Below, piece by piece: positions 8,032-16,629 of a DNA stretch of 64,000 nt; the stretch's first letter is position 1; every line of letters begins with the position of its first letter. Source of the stretch: Azospirillum tabaci (GTDB lineage: Bacteria; Pseudomonadota; Alphaproteobacteria; Azospirillales; Azospirillaceae); the NCBI RefSeq assembly GCF_014596085.1, contig NZ_JACCJY010000006.1, positions 124,001-188,000 on the forward strand, read 5' to 3'. Made by a program: the position numbers and the translations under genes. The notes beneath the pieces were generated by a model. The model worked only from the letters and a program-made list of their open reading frames with translations. It was not told the origin of the DNA and did not search any database.

Positions 8032-8217
8032 GGGATCGCCTCCACCTCTTCTGGGACCGGCTTCCGGGCGTATGCCCGGTTCGCTTGGGTCCGGTTTGGG
8101 CGCAGGAACGGTACGGTCGCGCGGATGTTCCGCCTCCCGACCCCGGTGGCGGGTGCAACTTACTGTAAGTTCGCCCCTTCGCCACGTCCGATGGACGGGA
8201 GTGATCACCCGCAGGGA

Positions 8218-9621
8218 TCAGAATTTGAACACCGCCTCCATCCCGACGAAGTGGATCGTCTTCGCGGGGCCGGTGTCCTGAAGAAAGGAGCCGGGCTGGA
8301 ACAGCGAGTAGGACAGCAGCCCCTCGACCGTGCGCCCGGCGGCGTAGGACAGCACAAGCTCACCCTGCGTGCCGATGTAACGCGACCGCGACCCGGCGCC
8401 GGAACGGAGCAGGTTCCCGGACAGGTCGTAGACGCCGTCCTCCAGGCTCATCCGCCAATAGGCGATGGCCGAGGCGGACAGGCTGACGTCATCCGACAAC
8501 GCCAGATCCACGGAGGGATGCAGGTTCATCAGGTTCAGCGGCCCGACCGGGGTCAGCTCCCCGAAATACTTCGCGCGAGGGAACAGAGGGTTGAAGGTGC
8601 CCAGGCGCCCGTCGCCGGGATCGCGGTCGCCGCTGGCGATGTTGGCCTTCAGCCCAAGCCGCGGGCGCAGGGGGAGGCTCTCCCAGCGGTGACCGGTGTC
8701 GCTGGCGACCGACCATGCGGCAATGGTTTCACCGTCAATCCGGCCGGTCTGGAGCATGGCCTCCCAGTTCCAGTCCCAGCCATCGGCCTTTCCGAACAGG
8801 CGGGTGCCCAGCGTGTGCCGCTCCTCCCGCCCCTGCCCGCCCTCGAAGGACGCCGCCCGGTTGCCGTAGCCGATGTAGTAGGCGTCCAGGCCGGTGCCCC
8901 AGCCCTCACCCGCGCCGTGCGTGGCGTACAGGCCCCAGGCGGAGCGCCCGCCGTCGCGCCGGTCGTCGAACAGGTCCGGCGCCGCGCGGATCGGGCGGCC
9001 GAGGAAACCGTCCACCCGCCAGGGACCGGATTGCACGATGCCCGTCACCGCATCGAAGGCGCGGGGCACGTTGGCGCCGTAGCGCAGGCTGATCAGCCGT
9101 TCCGACCCATAGGCGAGCATCTGGCGCCCCGCCCGCAGCGTGCCCTGCGCGTCCCCCAGCGGGACGGAGAGGTCGGCGAAGCCCTGCAGCAGGTCGGCGC
9201 GGTCGACGTCCGGCGCCCCCTCCGGCCCGAGCTTGCCCGCCGTGCCGGCCATGACGAGCTGACCGAAGACGCGCAGGGCCGAGCCGGCGCGCAGGTCGGC
9301 GTAGGGCAGCAGCCGCCACAGGCCGTAGGCGTCGTTCCTGGGCTCGTCCTGCGCCCAGCCGCTGTTGCGCACGGCCTCGCCGCGCAGCCGCGCCTCCAGC
9401 CCGGTGGACAGGGAGACAGAGCCGCCGGGGGTGAGCGGGATCGCCTTGAACCTCTCCCAGAAGGCGCCGCTGCCCGCCGCGGGGTCGAGGAGGTAGCGGT
9501 AATCCTCGTCGTAGCGGCTGTTGGTCAGGGGCGGGGGCGGCGTCTCCGCGAGAGTCTCCGCAGGGGCCGGGGCGGACTGGAGCAGAAGAACCGCGATCAG
9601 CGCCCGGCGCCACCGCCTCAC
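8218..9621 (-). CDS. Alginate-export-type outer-membrane beta-barrel protein
   Basis: A 467-residue protein with a Sec signal (WRRALIAVLLLQSAPAPAE) and a mature part made of alternating beta strands ending in F-K-F, as expected of an outer-membrane barrel. The GLEARLRGEAVRNSGW and LWRLLPYADLRAG segments fit the Alg_export family of porins. The GTG start at 9621 overlaps the stop of the upstream MFS gene as GTGA, so translation is coupled and the longer readings upstream are not real. It is the last gene of the isochorismatase/XapX operon, and with the MFS protein it could move a small molecule across both membranes. Its substrate is unlikely to be alginate itself. Confidence 0.8.
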   Translation of the reverse strand: MRRWRRALIAVLLLQSAPAPAETLAETPPPPLTNSRYDEDYRYLLDPAAGSGAFWERFKAIPLTPGGSVSLSTGLEARLRGEAVRNSGWAQDEPRNDAYGLWRLLPYADLRAGSALRVFGQLVMAGTAGKLGPEGAPDVDRADLLQGFADLSVPLGDAQGTLRAGRQMLAYGSERLISLRYGANVPRAFDAVTGIVQSGPWRVDGFLGRPIRAAPDLFDDRRDGGRSAWGLYATHGAGEGWGTGLDAYYIGYGNRAASFEGGQGREERHTLGTRLFGKADGWDWNWEAMLQTGRIDGETIAAWSVASDTGHRWESLPLRPRLGLKANIASGDRDPGDGRLGTFNPLFPRAKYFGELTPVGPLNLMNLHPSVDLALSDDVSLSASAIAYWRMSLEDGVYDLSGNLLRSGAGSRSRYIGTQGELVLSYAAGRTVEGLLSYSLFQPGSFLQDTGPAKTIHFVGMEAVFKF

Positions 9622-11240
9622 GACGCCTTTCCCGCGCCATGCTCCAGCGCCAGGAAATGCGACACCCGCGGCGGACCGTCGCCGCGGTGGAAGGCCAGCG
9701 CCTCCTTCTGCACGTCCGCGTCGGCGTGCGACACCCGGCGGTGCTGGCGCTGGTGCTCCGCCCAGGATTCGACGAAGAACCACTCCAGCACCCGTTCCGG
9801 ATCGCCGGAATCCTGGCTGACGCCCCAGGCATAGGCGCCGTCCCGCCGCCGCGCCTCCGACAGGCGGCGGAGTGCGGCGTGGAAGGCGTGCTGATCGGCG
9901 GCGGCCACCCGGTACTCGATGGTGATGAGGACCGGACCACGGTCGTTGCGCACCGGCTCGGCGGTCAGCGGCTCCGGCCAATGGTTGGAGGGGGTGAGGT
10001 CGGCCTCGCCCTCCGGCAGCGGCACCGCGCGGGACAGCACCGCGACGGCAAGCAGCCCGGCGGCGCTGACCCACAGGGTGGCCGGGACGCCGATCGCGTC
10101 GGCCAGCGCGCCCCAGCCGAGGCTGCCCGCCGTCAGGGCGCCGTTGAAGACGGTCAGGTACAGCGCCAGGCCGCGCCCGCGCACCCAGTTGGGCAGAATG
10201 GCCTGGGTCGTGGCGCTCAGCGTCGTCAGCACGGCGATCCAGGCCGCCCCGGCGCCCAGCAGGACCGGCAGGGCCAACCAGCGCGGCGGGGCCAGCGCCA
10301 GGATGCCCATGACGACGGCGGTGACCAGCGCCGCCGCCAGCATCAGGCCATCCGCGCCCAGACGGTCGCGCAGACGCGGCAGGACGGTCGCCCCGCCGAT
10401 GGCCCCCGCCCCCACGGCGCCGAGCAGCAGACCGTAGAAGCCCGGCCCGCCGCCCAGCATCGGCCCGGCGACGATGGGCAGCAGGGCCCATAGCGCGCTG
10501 GCGCAGGCGAAGAACAGGCCGGCGCGCAGGAAGACGCGGTGCAGCTCCCGGCTGGCGCGGGCGTAGCGCAGCCCGGCGCGCAACGCGCCGCCGAACTGCT
10601 CCGACAGCTCGTCGCGGGTGTCGGGGGTGCGCCGCCACCACAGCAGGGCGGCGATGACGATGATGTAGGAGGAGACGTCCACCGCATAAGTGGCGGCGGC
10701 CCCGGCGGCGGCCAGGATCGCGCCGCCCGCCGCCGGACCGATGGCGCGGGCGATGTTGATGCCCAGGCTGTTCAGCGCGACGGCACCCTTCATCTCGCCG
10801 CGCGGCACCAGCTCCGGCACGATGGACTGCCAGACCGGCGCCATCAGCGCCGCCCCAACGCCGCCGAGGAAGGTCAACCCGGCGATGGAGGCCACGCTGG
10901 CGACGCCCAGCGCCGCCTGGATCATCAGCGCAGCGCTGACGCAGGCGAGCAGGCACTGGATGACGATCAGCATCCGCCGCCGGTCCATGATGTCCGACAG
11001 CACCCCCGCCGGAATCGCCAGCAGGAAGATGGGCAGCGAGCCCGCCGCCTGGATCAGCGCGACGGTGGAGGGCGACCCCGACAGATCGAGCACCAGCCAC
11101 GCGCTCGCCACGTCGCGCATGAAGGTGCCGACGTTGCCCAGCACCGCCGCCACCCAGAGCACGGCGAACAGCCGGTTGCGCAGCGGCGCGAAGGCCCCGG
11201 CGGGCTTTTTCCCGGGGTTCGGGACGGCCTCTGCGGTCAT
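9618..11240 (-). CDS. MFS exporter with C-terminal ABM-like domain
   Basis: A 540-residue inner-membrane transporter of the MFS_3 (enterobactin-exporter-like) type. About 11-12 hydrophobic segments fill residues 20-410, with the signature loop GVLSDIMDRRRML after helix 2-3. From about residue 435 a soluble ferredoxin-like domain resembling antibiotic-biosynthesis monooxygenases follows (ITIEYRVAAADQHAFHAAL, then RVLEWFFVESWAEHQRQH). This fusion is known in the family. The ATG overlaps the DoxX stop (ATGA) upstream, and its own stop overlaps the porin start, so three genes are translationally chained. It likely exports a toxic or signalling small molecule handled by the operon's hydrolases. 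Confidence 0.87.
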   Translation of the reverse strand: MTAEAVPNPGKKPAGAFAPLRNRLFAVLWVAAVLGNVGTFMRDVASAWLVLDLSGSPSTVALIQAAGSLPIFLLAIPAGVLSDIMDRRRMLIVIQCLLACVSAALMIQAALGVASVASIAGLTFLGGVGAALMAPVWQSIVPELVPRGEMKGAVALNSLGINIARAIGPAAGGAILAAAGAAATYAVDVSSYIIVIAALLWWRRTPDTRDELSEQFGGALRAGLRYARASRELHRVFLRAGLFFACASALWALLPIVAGPMLGGGPGFYGLLLGAVGAGAIGGATVLPRLRDRLGADGLMLAAALVTAVVMGILALAPPRWLALPVLLGAGAAWIAVLTTLSATTQAILPNWVRGRGLALYLTVFNGALTAGSLGWGALADAIGVPATLWVSAAGLLAVAVLSRAVPLPEGEADLTPSNHWPEPLTAEPVRNDRGPVLITIEYRVAAADQHAFHAALRRLSEARRRDGAYAWGVSQDSGDPERVLEWFFVESWAEHQRQHRRVSHADADVQKEALAFHRGDGPPRVSHFLALEHGAGKAS

Positions 11241-11677
11241 GCGCGCCCTCCCCGGCGATGGGTGAGCACCGCCGCCGCGGCGAAGCCGCCGACGATGGCC
11301 AGATGCTCCAGGAAGGTGGCGGTCTGCCGCGCGCGGTCCGGTCCGTCAAAGGTCCAGAAGGCGTGGGCGAGCAGCGTGGCGACCACCGTGAAGCCGGCGA
11401 GCAGCCCGGCGCCGAGCCAGCACCAGCGCCGTGTCAGAAACAGCGCCGACCCGCCGAGCTGGGTGATGATCACCGCCACCGCGACGAGGACCGGCAGGCC
11501 GAGCCCCAGCCCCGCCGCCTCCGCCACGGCGCCGTTGAAGTCCGTCAGCTTGACCAGCCCGCTGACCAGGAAGGGCGCCGCCAGCGCGAGGCGGGCAAAC
11601 CAGGCGGTCCCCGGCCAGTCGAGCAGGGCAGCGACCGGCGCAGCGGCGTCCTTGCGCGTGCAAAGGGTGTCGGCCAT
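11237..11677 (-). CDS. DoxX family membrane protein
   Basis: A 146-residue inner-membrane protein with four hydrophobic segments and the DoxX hallmarks RLALAAPFLVSGLVKLTDF and AVAVIITQLGGSALFLT. DoxX proteins are small quinone-associated subunits of redox membrane complexes. The ATG at 11677 lies 14 bp after the amidohydrolase stop and the stop overlaps the MFS start, so it sits inside the operon. A Cys in the N-terminal segment (DTLCTRKD) is unusual and may relate to metal or thiol chemistry. The longer upstream reading frame overlaps the amidohydrolase gene and is rejected. Confidence 0.85.
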   Translation of the reverse strand: MADTLCTRKDAAAPVAALLDWPGTAWFARLALAAPFLVSGLVKLTDFNGAVAEAAGLGLGLPVLVAVAVIITQLGGSALFLTRRWCWLGAGLLAGFTVVATLLAHAFWTFDGPDRARQTATFLEHLAIVGGFAAAAVLTHRRGGRA

Positions 11678-11691
11678 CGTTCCGCTCTCCC

Positions 11692-13662
11692 TCACACCGC
11701 CCAGCAGCCGCAGCCGAACACGCCCCAGAAGCTGCGCGCGTCCGCCGAGGGCACGTCGGCTCCCAGCGCCGCCGCGTGGTCGTGGCCGTGCACGGCGCAG
11801 CCGGAATGGCAACCGCACTCCGCGGCCTGCTTCTGCACCGTCTTGGGATCGCGGTAATAGCCGCCGACCGTGGCGACCGGCGACCAGTCGGGCATCGGCT
11901 TGGGCAGCGGCGGGGCGAGTTTGTCGTAATCGCCCTCGCCATGCACCACGGTGCCGCCCAGCAGGGTCAAGACCGACCGGATGTGGGGAATGCGGTCCTC
12001 CGGCACGGCCATGTAGTCGTCACTGAGCAGCGCCGCGTCGGCGAGCTGCCCGGCCTCGATCCGGCCCTTCTTGCCCTGCTCGTTGGAGAACCAGGTGTTG
12101 GCCTCCGTCCACAGGCGCAGCGCCGTCTCGCGGTCCAGGCGGTTGGCCATCGGGTAGAGCGACAGCCCGCCCACCGTCTTGCCGGTGACCAGCCAGGACA
12201 GCGAGACCCAGGGGTTGTAGCTCGCCACACGGGTGGCGTCCGTCCCGGCGCCCACCGGCACTCCGGCGGCCATCATCCTGGCGATGGGCGGCGTGGCCTC
12301 GGCGGCCTTGGCGCCGTAGCGCTCCACGAAATACTCGCCCTGATAGGCCATGCGGTGCTGCACGGCGATGCCGCCGCCGAGCGCCGCGATGCGGTCGATG
12401 TTGCGCTCGCTGATCGTCTCGGCGTGGTCGAAGAACCAGTTCAGCCCTTGCAGCGGGATGTCGCGGTTGACCTTCTCGAAGACGTCGAGCGCCCGGCCGA
12501 TGGTCTCGTCGTAGGTGGCGTGCAGCCGCCACGGCCAGCGCCGCTCGGCGAGCAGGCGGACCACCGGCTCCAGGTCCGTTTCCATGTTGGGCGGCATCTC
12601 GGGCCGGGCGACGCGGAAGTCCTCGAAGTCGGCGGCGGAATAGACCAGCATCTCCCCCGCCCCGTTCAGCCGGTAGCGGTCGTCGCCGTCACCCGGCTTG
12701 ACCCTGTCCGACCAGGTGGCGAAGTCCTTCAACTCCTCCTTCGGCTTCTGGGTGAACAGGTTGTAGGCGATGCGCAGCGTCATCTCGCCGTCGGCGTGCA
12801 GCTTCTCGATGATCGCGTAATCGTCGGGGTAGTTCTGGAAGCCGCCGCCGGCGTCGATCACGCTGGTGACGCCCAGCCCGTTCAGCTCCCGCATGAAATG
12901 GCGGGTGGAGTTGACCTGATACTCCTCCGGCAGCTTCGGCCCCTTGGCGAGGGTGGAATACAGGATCATCGCGTTGGGCAGGGCGAGCAGCAGGCCGGTC
13001 GGGTTGCCCGCGGTGTCGCGCTGGATCTCGCCGCCCGGCGGGTTGGGCGTGTCCTTGCCGTAGCCCACCGCGCGCAGCGCCGCGGCGTTCAGAAGCGCGC
13101 GGTCGTAGAGGTGCAGGATGAAGACCGGCGTGTCGGGGGCGGCCGCGTTCAGTTCCTCCAGCGTCGGCAGGCGCTTCTCGGCGAACTGGTGCTCGGTGAA
13201 GCCGCCGACGACGCGCACCCATTGCGGGGCGGGGGTGCGGGCCACCTGGGCGCGCAGCATCGCCATGGCGTCGGCCAGCGTCGGCACGCCGTCCCAGCGC
13301 AGCTCCATGTTGTAGTTCAGGCCGCCGCGGATGACGTGGATGTGGCTGTCGATCAGGCCAGGGATCAGGCGGCGTCCCTTGGCGTCGATCACCGTGGCGT
13401 CGGGAGCGGCGGCGGCGCGCACCTCGGCCTCCCGCCCCACGGCGAGGAAGCGCCCGTCGCGGATCGCCACGGCGTCGGCCTGCGGGTTGGCGCGGTCGAG
13501 CGTCGTGATGCGGGCGTTGACGATCAGAAGGTCGGAAGACGGCATGGCGGCATTCCCAAGGCGGGTGAGCAGGGGCGAGGCGAGCAGAGTGGCGGCGGCG
13601 CTTCCGGCGATGGCGCTGCGGCGACCGATCCCGGGGCGACCGATCCCGGTCCGGCCGGTCAT
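11692..13662 (-). CDS. Tat-exported YtcJ-type amidohydrolase with Cys/His-rich tail
   Basis: A 656-residue metal-dependent amidohydrolase. The start MTGRTGIGRPGIGRRSAIAG contains a twin-arginine-like signal. The Amidohydro_3 domain follows, with the metal motif DSHIHV near residue 110, FDHAETISERNI in the middle and GAGTDATR near 470. After the normal end of the fold, a C-terminal tail of about 45 residues is rich in Cys and His (CGCHSGCAVHGHDH, then FGCGCW), which suggests a metal-binding or redox extension. The gene overlaps the XapX stop (ATGA). Substrates of YtcJ-type enzymes are mostly unknown; here it is likely periplasmic and works with the isochorismatase-like enzyme and exporter of the same operon. 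Confidence 0.82.
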   Translation of the reverse strand: MTGRTGIGRPGIGRRSAIAGSAAATLLASPLLTRLGNAAMPSSDLLIVNARITTLDRANPQADAVAIRDGRFLAVGREAEVRAAAAPDATVIDAKGRRLIPGLIDSHIHVIRGGLNYNMELRWDGVPTLADAMAMLRAQVARTPAPQWVRVVGGFTEHQFAEKRLPTLEELNAAAPDTPVFILHLYDRALLNAAALRAVGYGKDTPNPPGGEIQRDTAGNPTGLLLALPNAMILYSTLAKGPKLPEEYQVNSTRHFMRELNGLGVTSVIDAGGGFQNYPDDYAIIEKLHADGEMTLRIAYNLFTQKPKEELKDFATWSDRVKPGDGDDRYRLNGAGEMLVYSAADFEDFRVARPEMPPNMETDLEPVVRLLAERRWPWRLHATYDETIGRALDVFEKVNRDIPLQGLNWFFDHAETISERNIDRIAALGGGIAVQHRMAYQGEYFVERYGAKAAEATPPIARMMAAGVPVGAGTDATRVASYNPWVSLSWLVTGKTVGGLSLYPMANRLDRETALRLWTEANTWFSNEQGKKGRIEAGQLADAALLSDDYMAVPEDRIPHIRSVLTLLGGTVVHGEGDYDKLAPPLPKPMPDWSPVATVGGYYRDPKTVQKQAAECGCHSGCAVHGHDHAAALGADVPSADARSFWGVFGCGCWAV

Positions 13663-13958
13663 GCCCGACCCCGCGGGGGCGCGTCCGCGGCCGGGGCCGG
13701 CGGGTTCGCGGCATCGGGAGCGGCGGCATTGCCCGCCTGCGGTCCCAGGATGTGGCGGGCGCAGTCGTTCTGGATGAAGGCCAGCACCGGCTGCCCGGCG
13801 ATCAGCCGCTTAACCACCGGCACGGCCTGCTCGCCGACCAGCATGCCGAGCAGGCCGATCAAGGCGATGGTGGGCGGCGCGGGGGAGCGGACACCGAGCA
13901 ACGCGTAGAGGACGCCGACCAGGATGCCGGCGCCGAGGGAAAGCAGATAGGGCATCAT
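13659..13958 (-). CDS. XapX domain protein (DUF1427)
   Basis: A 99-residue protein beginning MMPYLLSLGAGILVGVLYALLG, followed by VRSPAPPTIALIGLLGMLVGEQ, the XapX (DUF1427) signature with two membrane helices. The remaining tail is Ala/Pro-rich and probably cytosolic or disordered. A second in-frame ATG is one codon downstream at 13955. Its stop overlaps the amidohydrolase start. XapX proteins are typically found in short operons with isochorismatase-like hydrolases and amidohydrolases, as here, but no biochemical role is established. Confidence 0.87.
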   Translation of the reverse strand: MMPYLLSLGAGILVGVLYALLGVRSPAPPTIALIGLLGMLVGEQAVPVVKRLIAGQPVLAFIQNDCARHILGPQAGNAAAPDAANPPAPAADAPPRGRA

Positions 13959-13994
13959 GGCGTGCCTGTTCTTCGTCCGGATGGGCGGGAAGAG

Positions 13995-14030
13995 GCGGAC
14001 CGGCCCCGGGGAGGGTCGGGACCGGTCCGC
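13995..14030. terminator. Intra-operon hairpin between isochorismatase and XapX genes
   Basis: Arms GCGGACCGG (13995-14003) and CCGGTCCGC (14022-14030) pair around an 18-base loop, within a 128-bp gap. No T-run follows, so it may reduce read-through or protect the upstream mRNA and make the first gene more abundant than the rest. Confidence 0.5.
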
Positions 14031-14086
14031 CGCGGCGCAGGGCATCAGGCGCCGCAAAGCAAGTGCCGCAAACCAAGCGTTGCGGA

Positions 14087-14758
14087 TCAGGCGGCGGCGC
14101 TGTGGCCGCCTTCCGACGCGCCGAACATCGTCTTGGCGTAGATGATGCCCAGGCCATAGGCGCCGCCGTACTTCTTCGCGATGCCGGTGGTCAGCTCGTA
14201 GGTCTCGGTGCGCGCCCAGTCGCGCTGCAGTTCCAGCATGTACTGGAGCGAGGTCATCGGACGCACGCCGGCCTGGACCATGCGGTCCATGGCGCGCTGA
14301 TGCGCCTCGACCGAGACGTCGCCGCAGGCGTCGGCGATGACGTAGACCTCGAAACCCTGGTCCAGCGCCGACAGGGTCGGGCCGACGATGCAGACCGAGG
14401 TCCACAGGCCGCAGAAGACCAGCCGGGTCTTGCCCAGGCCGTTCACCCGCTTGATGACGTTGGCGTCCTCCCAGGTGTTCATGGAGGTGCGGTCGGTGAC
14501 CTCCGCCCCCGGGAAGGCTTCGGTGATCTCGGAGAAGATCGGACCGGAGAAGCTCTTCTCCGCAACCGTGGTCAGGATCGTCGAGACGCCGAAGCCGGCC
14601 GCGGCGTGGGCGACCAGCGCGGTGTTGGTGCGCAGCGTCGTGGCGTCGATCGAGTGGGTCGCGAAGGCCATCTGCGACTGATGATCGATCATGATCAGCG
14701 CATGGTCCTTCGGCGATACAAGCAGCTTGCCAGGAGTCGCGGTGGCGGTGATGGTCAT
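14087..14758 (-). CDS. Isochorismatase-family cysteine hydrolase (YcaC-like)
   Basis: A 223-residue cytosolic enzyme of the isochorismatase-like hydrolase family. The catalytic Asp is in MIDHQSQM (D25), the nucleophile is C123 in FCGLWTSVCIVGPT, and the RTSMNTWED block matches the YcaC substrate pocket region. YcaC-type enzymes are octameric hydrolases whose natural substrate is not known. It is the first gene of a six-gene operon with XapX, amidohydrolase, DoxX, MFS exporter and porin, and is divergent from a histidine kinase/FixJ regulator pair. A candidate regulator site lies 131-144 bp upstream. The C-terminal extension of about 20 residues (KTMFGASEGGHS) is longer than in YcaC. Confidence 0.87.
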   Translation of the reverse strand: MTITATATPGKLLVSPKDHALIMIDHQSQMAFATHSIDATTLRTNTALVAHAAAGFGVSTILTTVAEKSFSGPIFSEITEAFPGAEVTDRTSMNTWEDANVIKRVNGLGKTRLVFCGLWTSVCIVGPTLSALDQGFEVYVIADACGDVSVEAHQRAMDRMVQAGVRPMTSLQYMLELQRDWARTETYELTTGIAKKYGGAYGLGIIYAKTMFGASEGGHSAAA

Positions 14759-14888
14759 GTCTCTATCCCCGTTGTTCTTGACGCCGGTGCCCCAGGCGAA
14801 TCCTGCGGCGATGTCTGTGGGCCGGCGGTGGGTCGAAGCATCGGCCAGGGACGGAGGACGGCGACATTGAACTTGCGTTTGCGGGCCC

Positions 14889-14902
14889 TATACCTTGGTA
14901 TA
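14889..14902. promoter_or_regulatory. Dyad TATACC-TT-GGTATA, candidate FixJ-family regulator site
   Basis: A perfect dyad with 6-base arms and a 2-base centre in the divergent region between the isochorismatase operon (start 14758) and the kinase gene (start 15001). It matches the dyad at 18246-18259 at 11 of 14 positions (ATACCTnnGTATA core), and both sit about 135 bp upstream of their gene's start. Confidence 0.6.
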
Positions 14903-15000
14903 TCAGGCCAAGGCGCCGCTCGCCGCCGGTGCCGGTCAGGGTAAAGGGACAGGGTTGAGGGAAGACGTGACGTGACCCGACGGGCGGGCGAGCGAGGGTG

Positions 15001-16629
15001 ATGCGCACGAGCGATGACCCCGGAGACCAGCGGTTTCTTCTGGCGACCCTGCCTCCGCGGGCGGGGCAGACGCGGCTGGCCATCGGCACGGTGGCCGGGC
15101 TTCTGGTTGCCCTGGCGTTGGCCGCCCCCTTCGCCCGCCTGACGCCGAGCGGGACGGCGGTCCTGCTGCCCGCCTACGCCACCGCGGTCCTGCTGACCGA
15201 GTTGATGACCGCCGTGCTGCTGTTCGCGCTCTACGCAACGCAGCGCACGCCGGCCCTGCTGGCGCTGGCCGTGGGCTACCTGACGACGGCGCTGCTGATC
15301 GTTCCCTGGGCGCTGACCTTCCCCGGGGTCTTCGCGCCGACCGGGCTGCTCGGCGCAGGCCTGCAGAGCACGGCCATCGTGGCCGCCGGACGCCGTCTCG
15401 GCCTGCCGCTGTTCATCCTGGCCTACGCGCTGCTGAAAACCATGGAGGCCGGCCCGCGCGAGGCGCACCGCCCGGCCCTGCCCGCCATCGCCGGCGGCAT
15501 GGCGCTGGCGGCGACCCTGGCCGGGGGCCTCACCGCCTTCGCGCTGGCCGACGACGCCCTTCTGCCGCGGCTGATGGTCGACACCATGCGGGAAACGCCG
15601 CTGTGGCGGGTCGTGCCGGTGACGGCGCTGGCGCTCTGCGCCGCAGCGCTGGCCGCCCTGTGGCGGCAGCGGCGCTCCGTCCTGGACCTCTGGCTGATGG
15701 TCGTGCTGGCCGCCTGGGCCATCGAGACCTGCCTGCTGAGCTTCATCAGCGGCGGGCGCTTCAGCGCCGGCTGGTGGTCGGGGCGGGTGTTCGGGCTCGC
15801 CGCCTCCAGCATCGTCCTCTTGGTCCTGCTGGCCGAGATGACGACGCTTTACGGCCGGCTGGTCCGCTCGGTGGCGGCGGAGCGGCGGGTGCGCGACGCG
15901 CGTCTGGCCAGCCTGGAAGCGCTCTCCGCCTCCATCGCGCACGAGGTCAACCAGCCGCTGGCGAGCATGGTCACCAACGCGGGCGCCGGGCTGCGCTGGC
16001 TCGACCGACCGTCGCCCAATCTGGTGGAGGTGCGGGCGGCGCTGAAACGGATTTCCGACGACGGGCACCGCGCCGCGCGGGTGATCGCCTGCATCCGCGA
16101 CTCCTTCCGCAAGGCACCGCCCCAGCGCAGCCGGCTGGACATCAACGGCGTGATCCGGAGCGCGCTGGACCGCACGGAGGGCGAACGGCGCCTGAACCGC
16201 ATCGCCGTGCGCACCGACCTTCAGCAGCGCCTGCCGCCGGTCAACGGCAGCGCCGTGCAGCTCGAACAGGTTCTGCTGAATCTGATCGCCAACGCCGACG
16301 ACGCCATGGCCTCGGTCACCGACCGGCCGCGCGTGCTGAGCATCCGCTCGCGCCGCCGCGGGCTCGCGGACGTCATCGTGTCGGTGGAGGACACCGGCAC
16401 CGGCCTGCAACCGGACCAGGAGGAGCGGCTGTTCGAACCCTTCTTCACCACCAAGGAGCATGGCATTGGCATGGGGCTGACCATCTGCCAGTCGATCGTG
16501 GAGGCCCATGGCGGCCGGCTGTGGGTGGCCGCCAACCAGCCCCATGGCGCCGTCTTCCGCTTCACCCTGCCCGCCGACGACGAGCCGGAGCGGCCGGAGG
16601 CCGGGGCGGCGCTGGAGCGGACACCATGA
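15001..16629 (+). CDS. Membrane histidine kinase with MASE4-like sensor
   Basis: A 542-residue kinase. Residues about 20-290 hold roughly eight hydrophobic helices without a large periplasmic loop, a MASE4-type membrane sensor. The dimerisation box SIAHEVNQPLASM follows with the phospho-accepting His at 314, then the N box NLIANADDAM, the D box VEDTGTGL and the G box GIGMGLTI. The HEVNQPL variant is typical of FixL-related kinases that pair with FixJ regulators. Its stop overlaps the regulator's ATG (ATGA). A GTG one codon earlier (14998) is an alternative start. Transcribed divergently from the isochorismatase operon, it probably senses a membrane-active compound or redox state. Confidence 0.87.
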   Translation: MRTSDDPGDQRFLLATLPPRAGQTRLAIGTVAGLLVALALAAPFARLTPSGTAVLLPAYATAVLLTELMTAVLLFALYATQRTPALLALAVGYLTTALLIVPWALTFPGVFAPTGLLGAGLQSTAIVAAGRRLGLPLFILAYALLKTMEAGPREAHRPALPAIAGGMALAATLAGGLTAFALADDALLPRLMVDTMRETPLWRVVPVTALALCAAALAALWRQRRSVLDLWLMVVLAAWAIETCLLSFISGGRFSAGWWSGRVFGLAASSIVLLVLLAEMTTLYGRLVRSVAAERRVRDARLASLEALSASIAHEVNQPLASMVTNAGAGLRWLDRPSPNLVEVRAALKRISDDGHRAARVIACIRDSFRKAPPQRSRLDINGVIRSALDRTEGERRLNRIAVRTDLQQRLPPVNGSAVQLEQVLLNLIANADDAMASVTDRPRVLSIRSRRRGLADVIVSVEDTGTGLQPDQEERLFEPFFTTKEHGIGMGLTICQSIVEAHGGRLWVAANQPHGAVFRFTLPADDEPERPEAGAALERTP

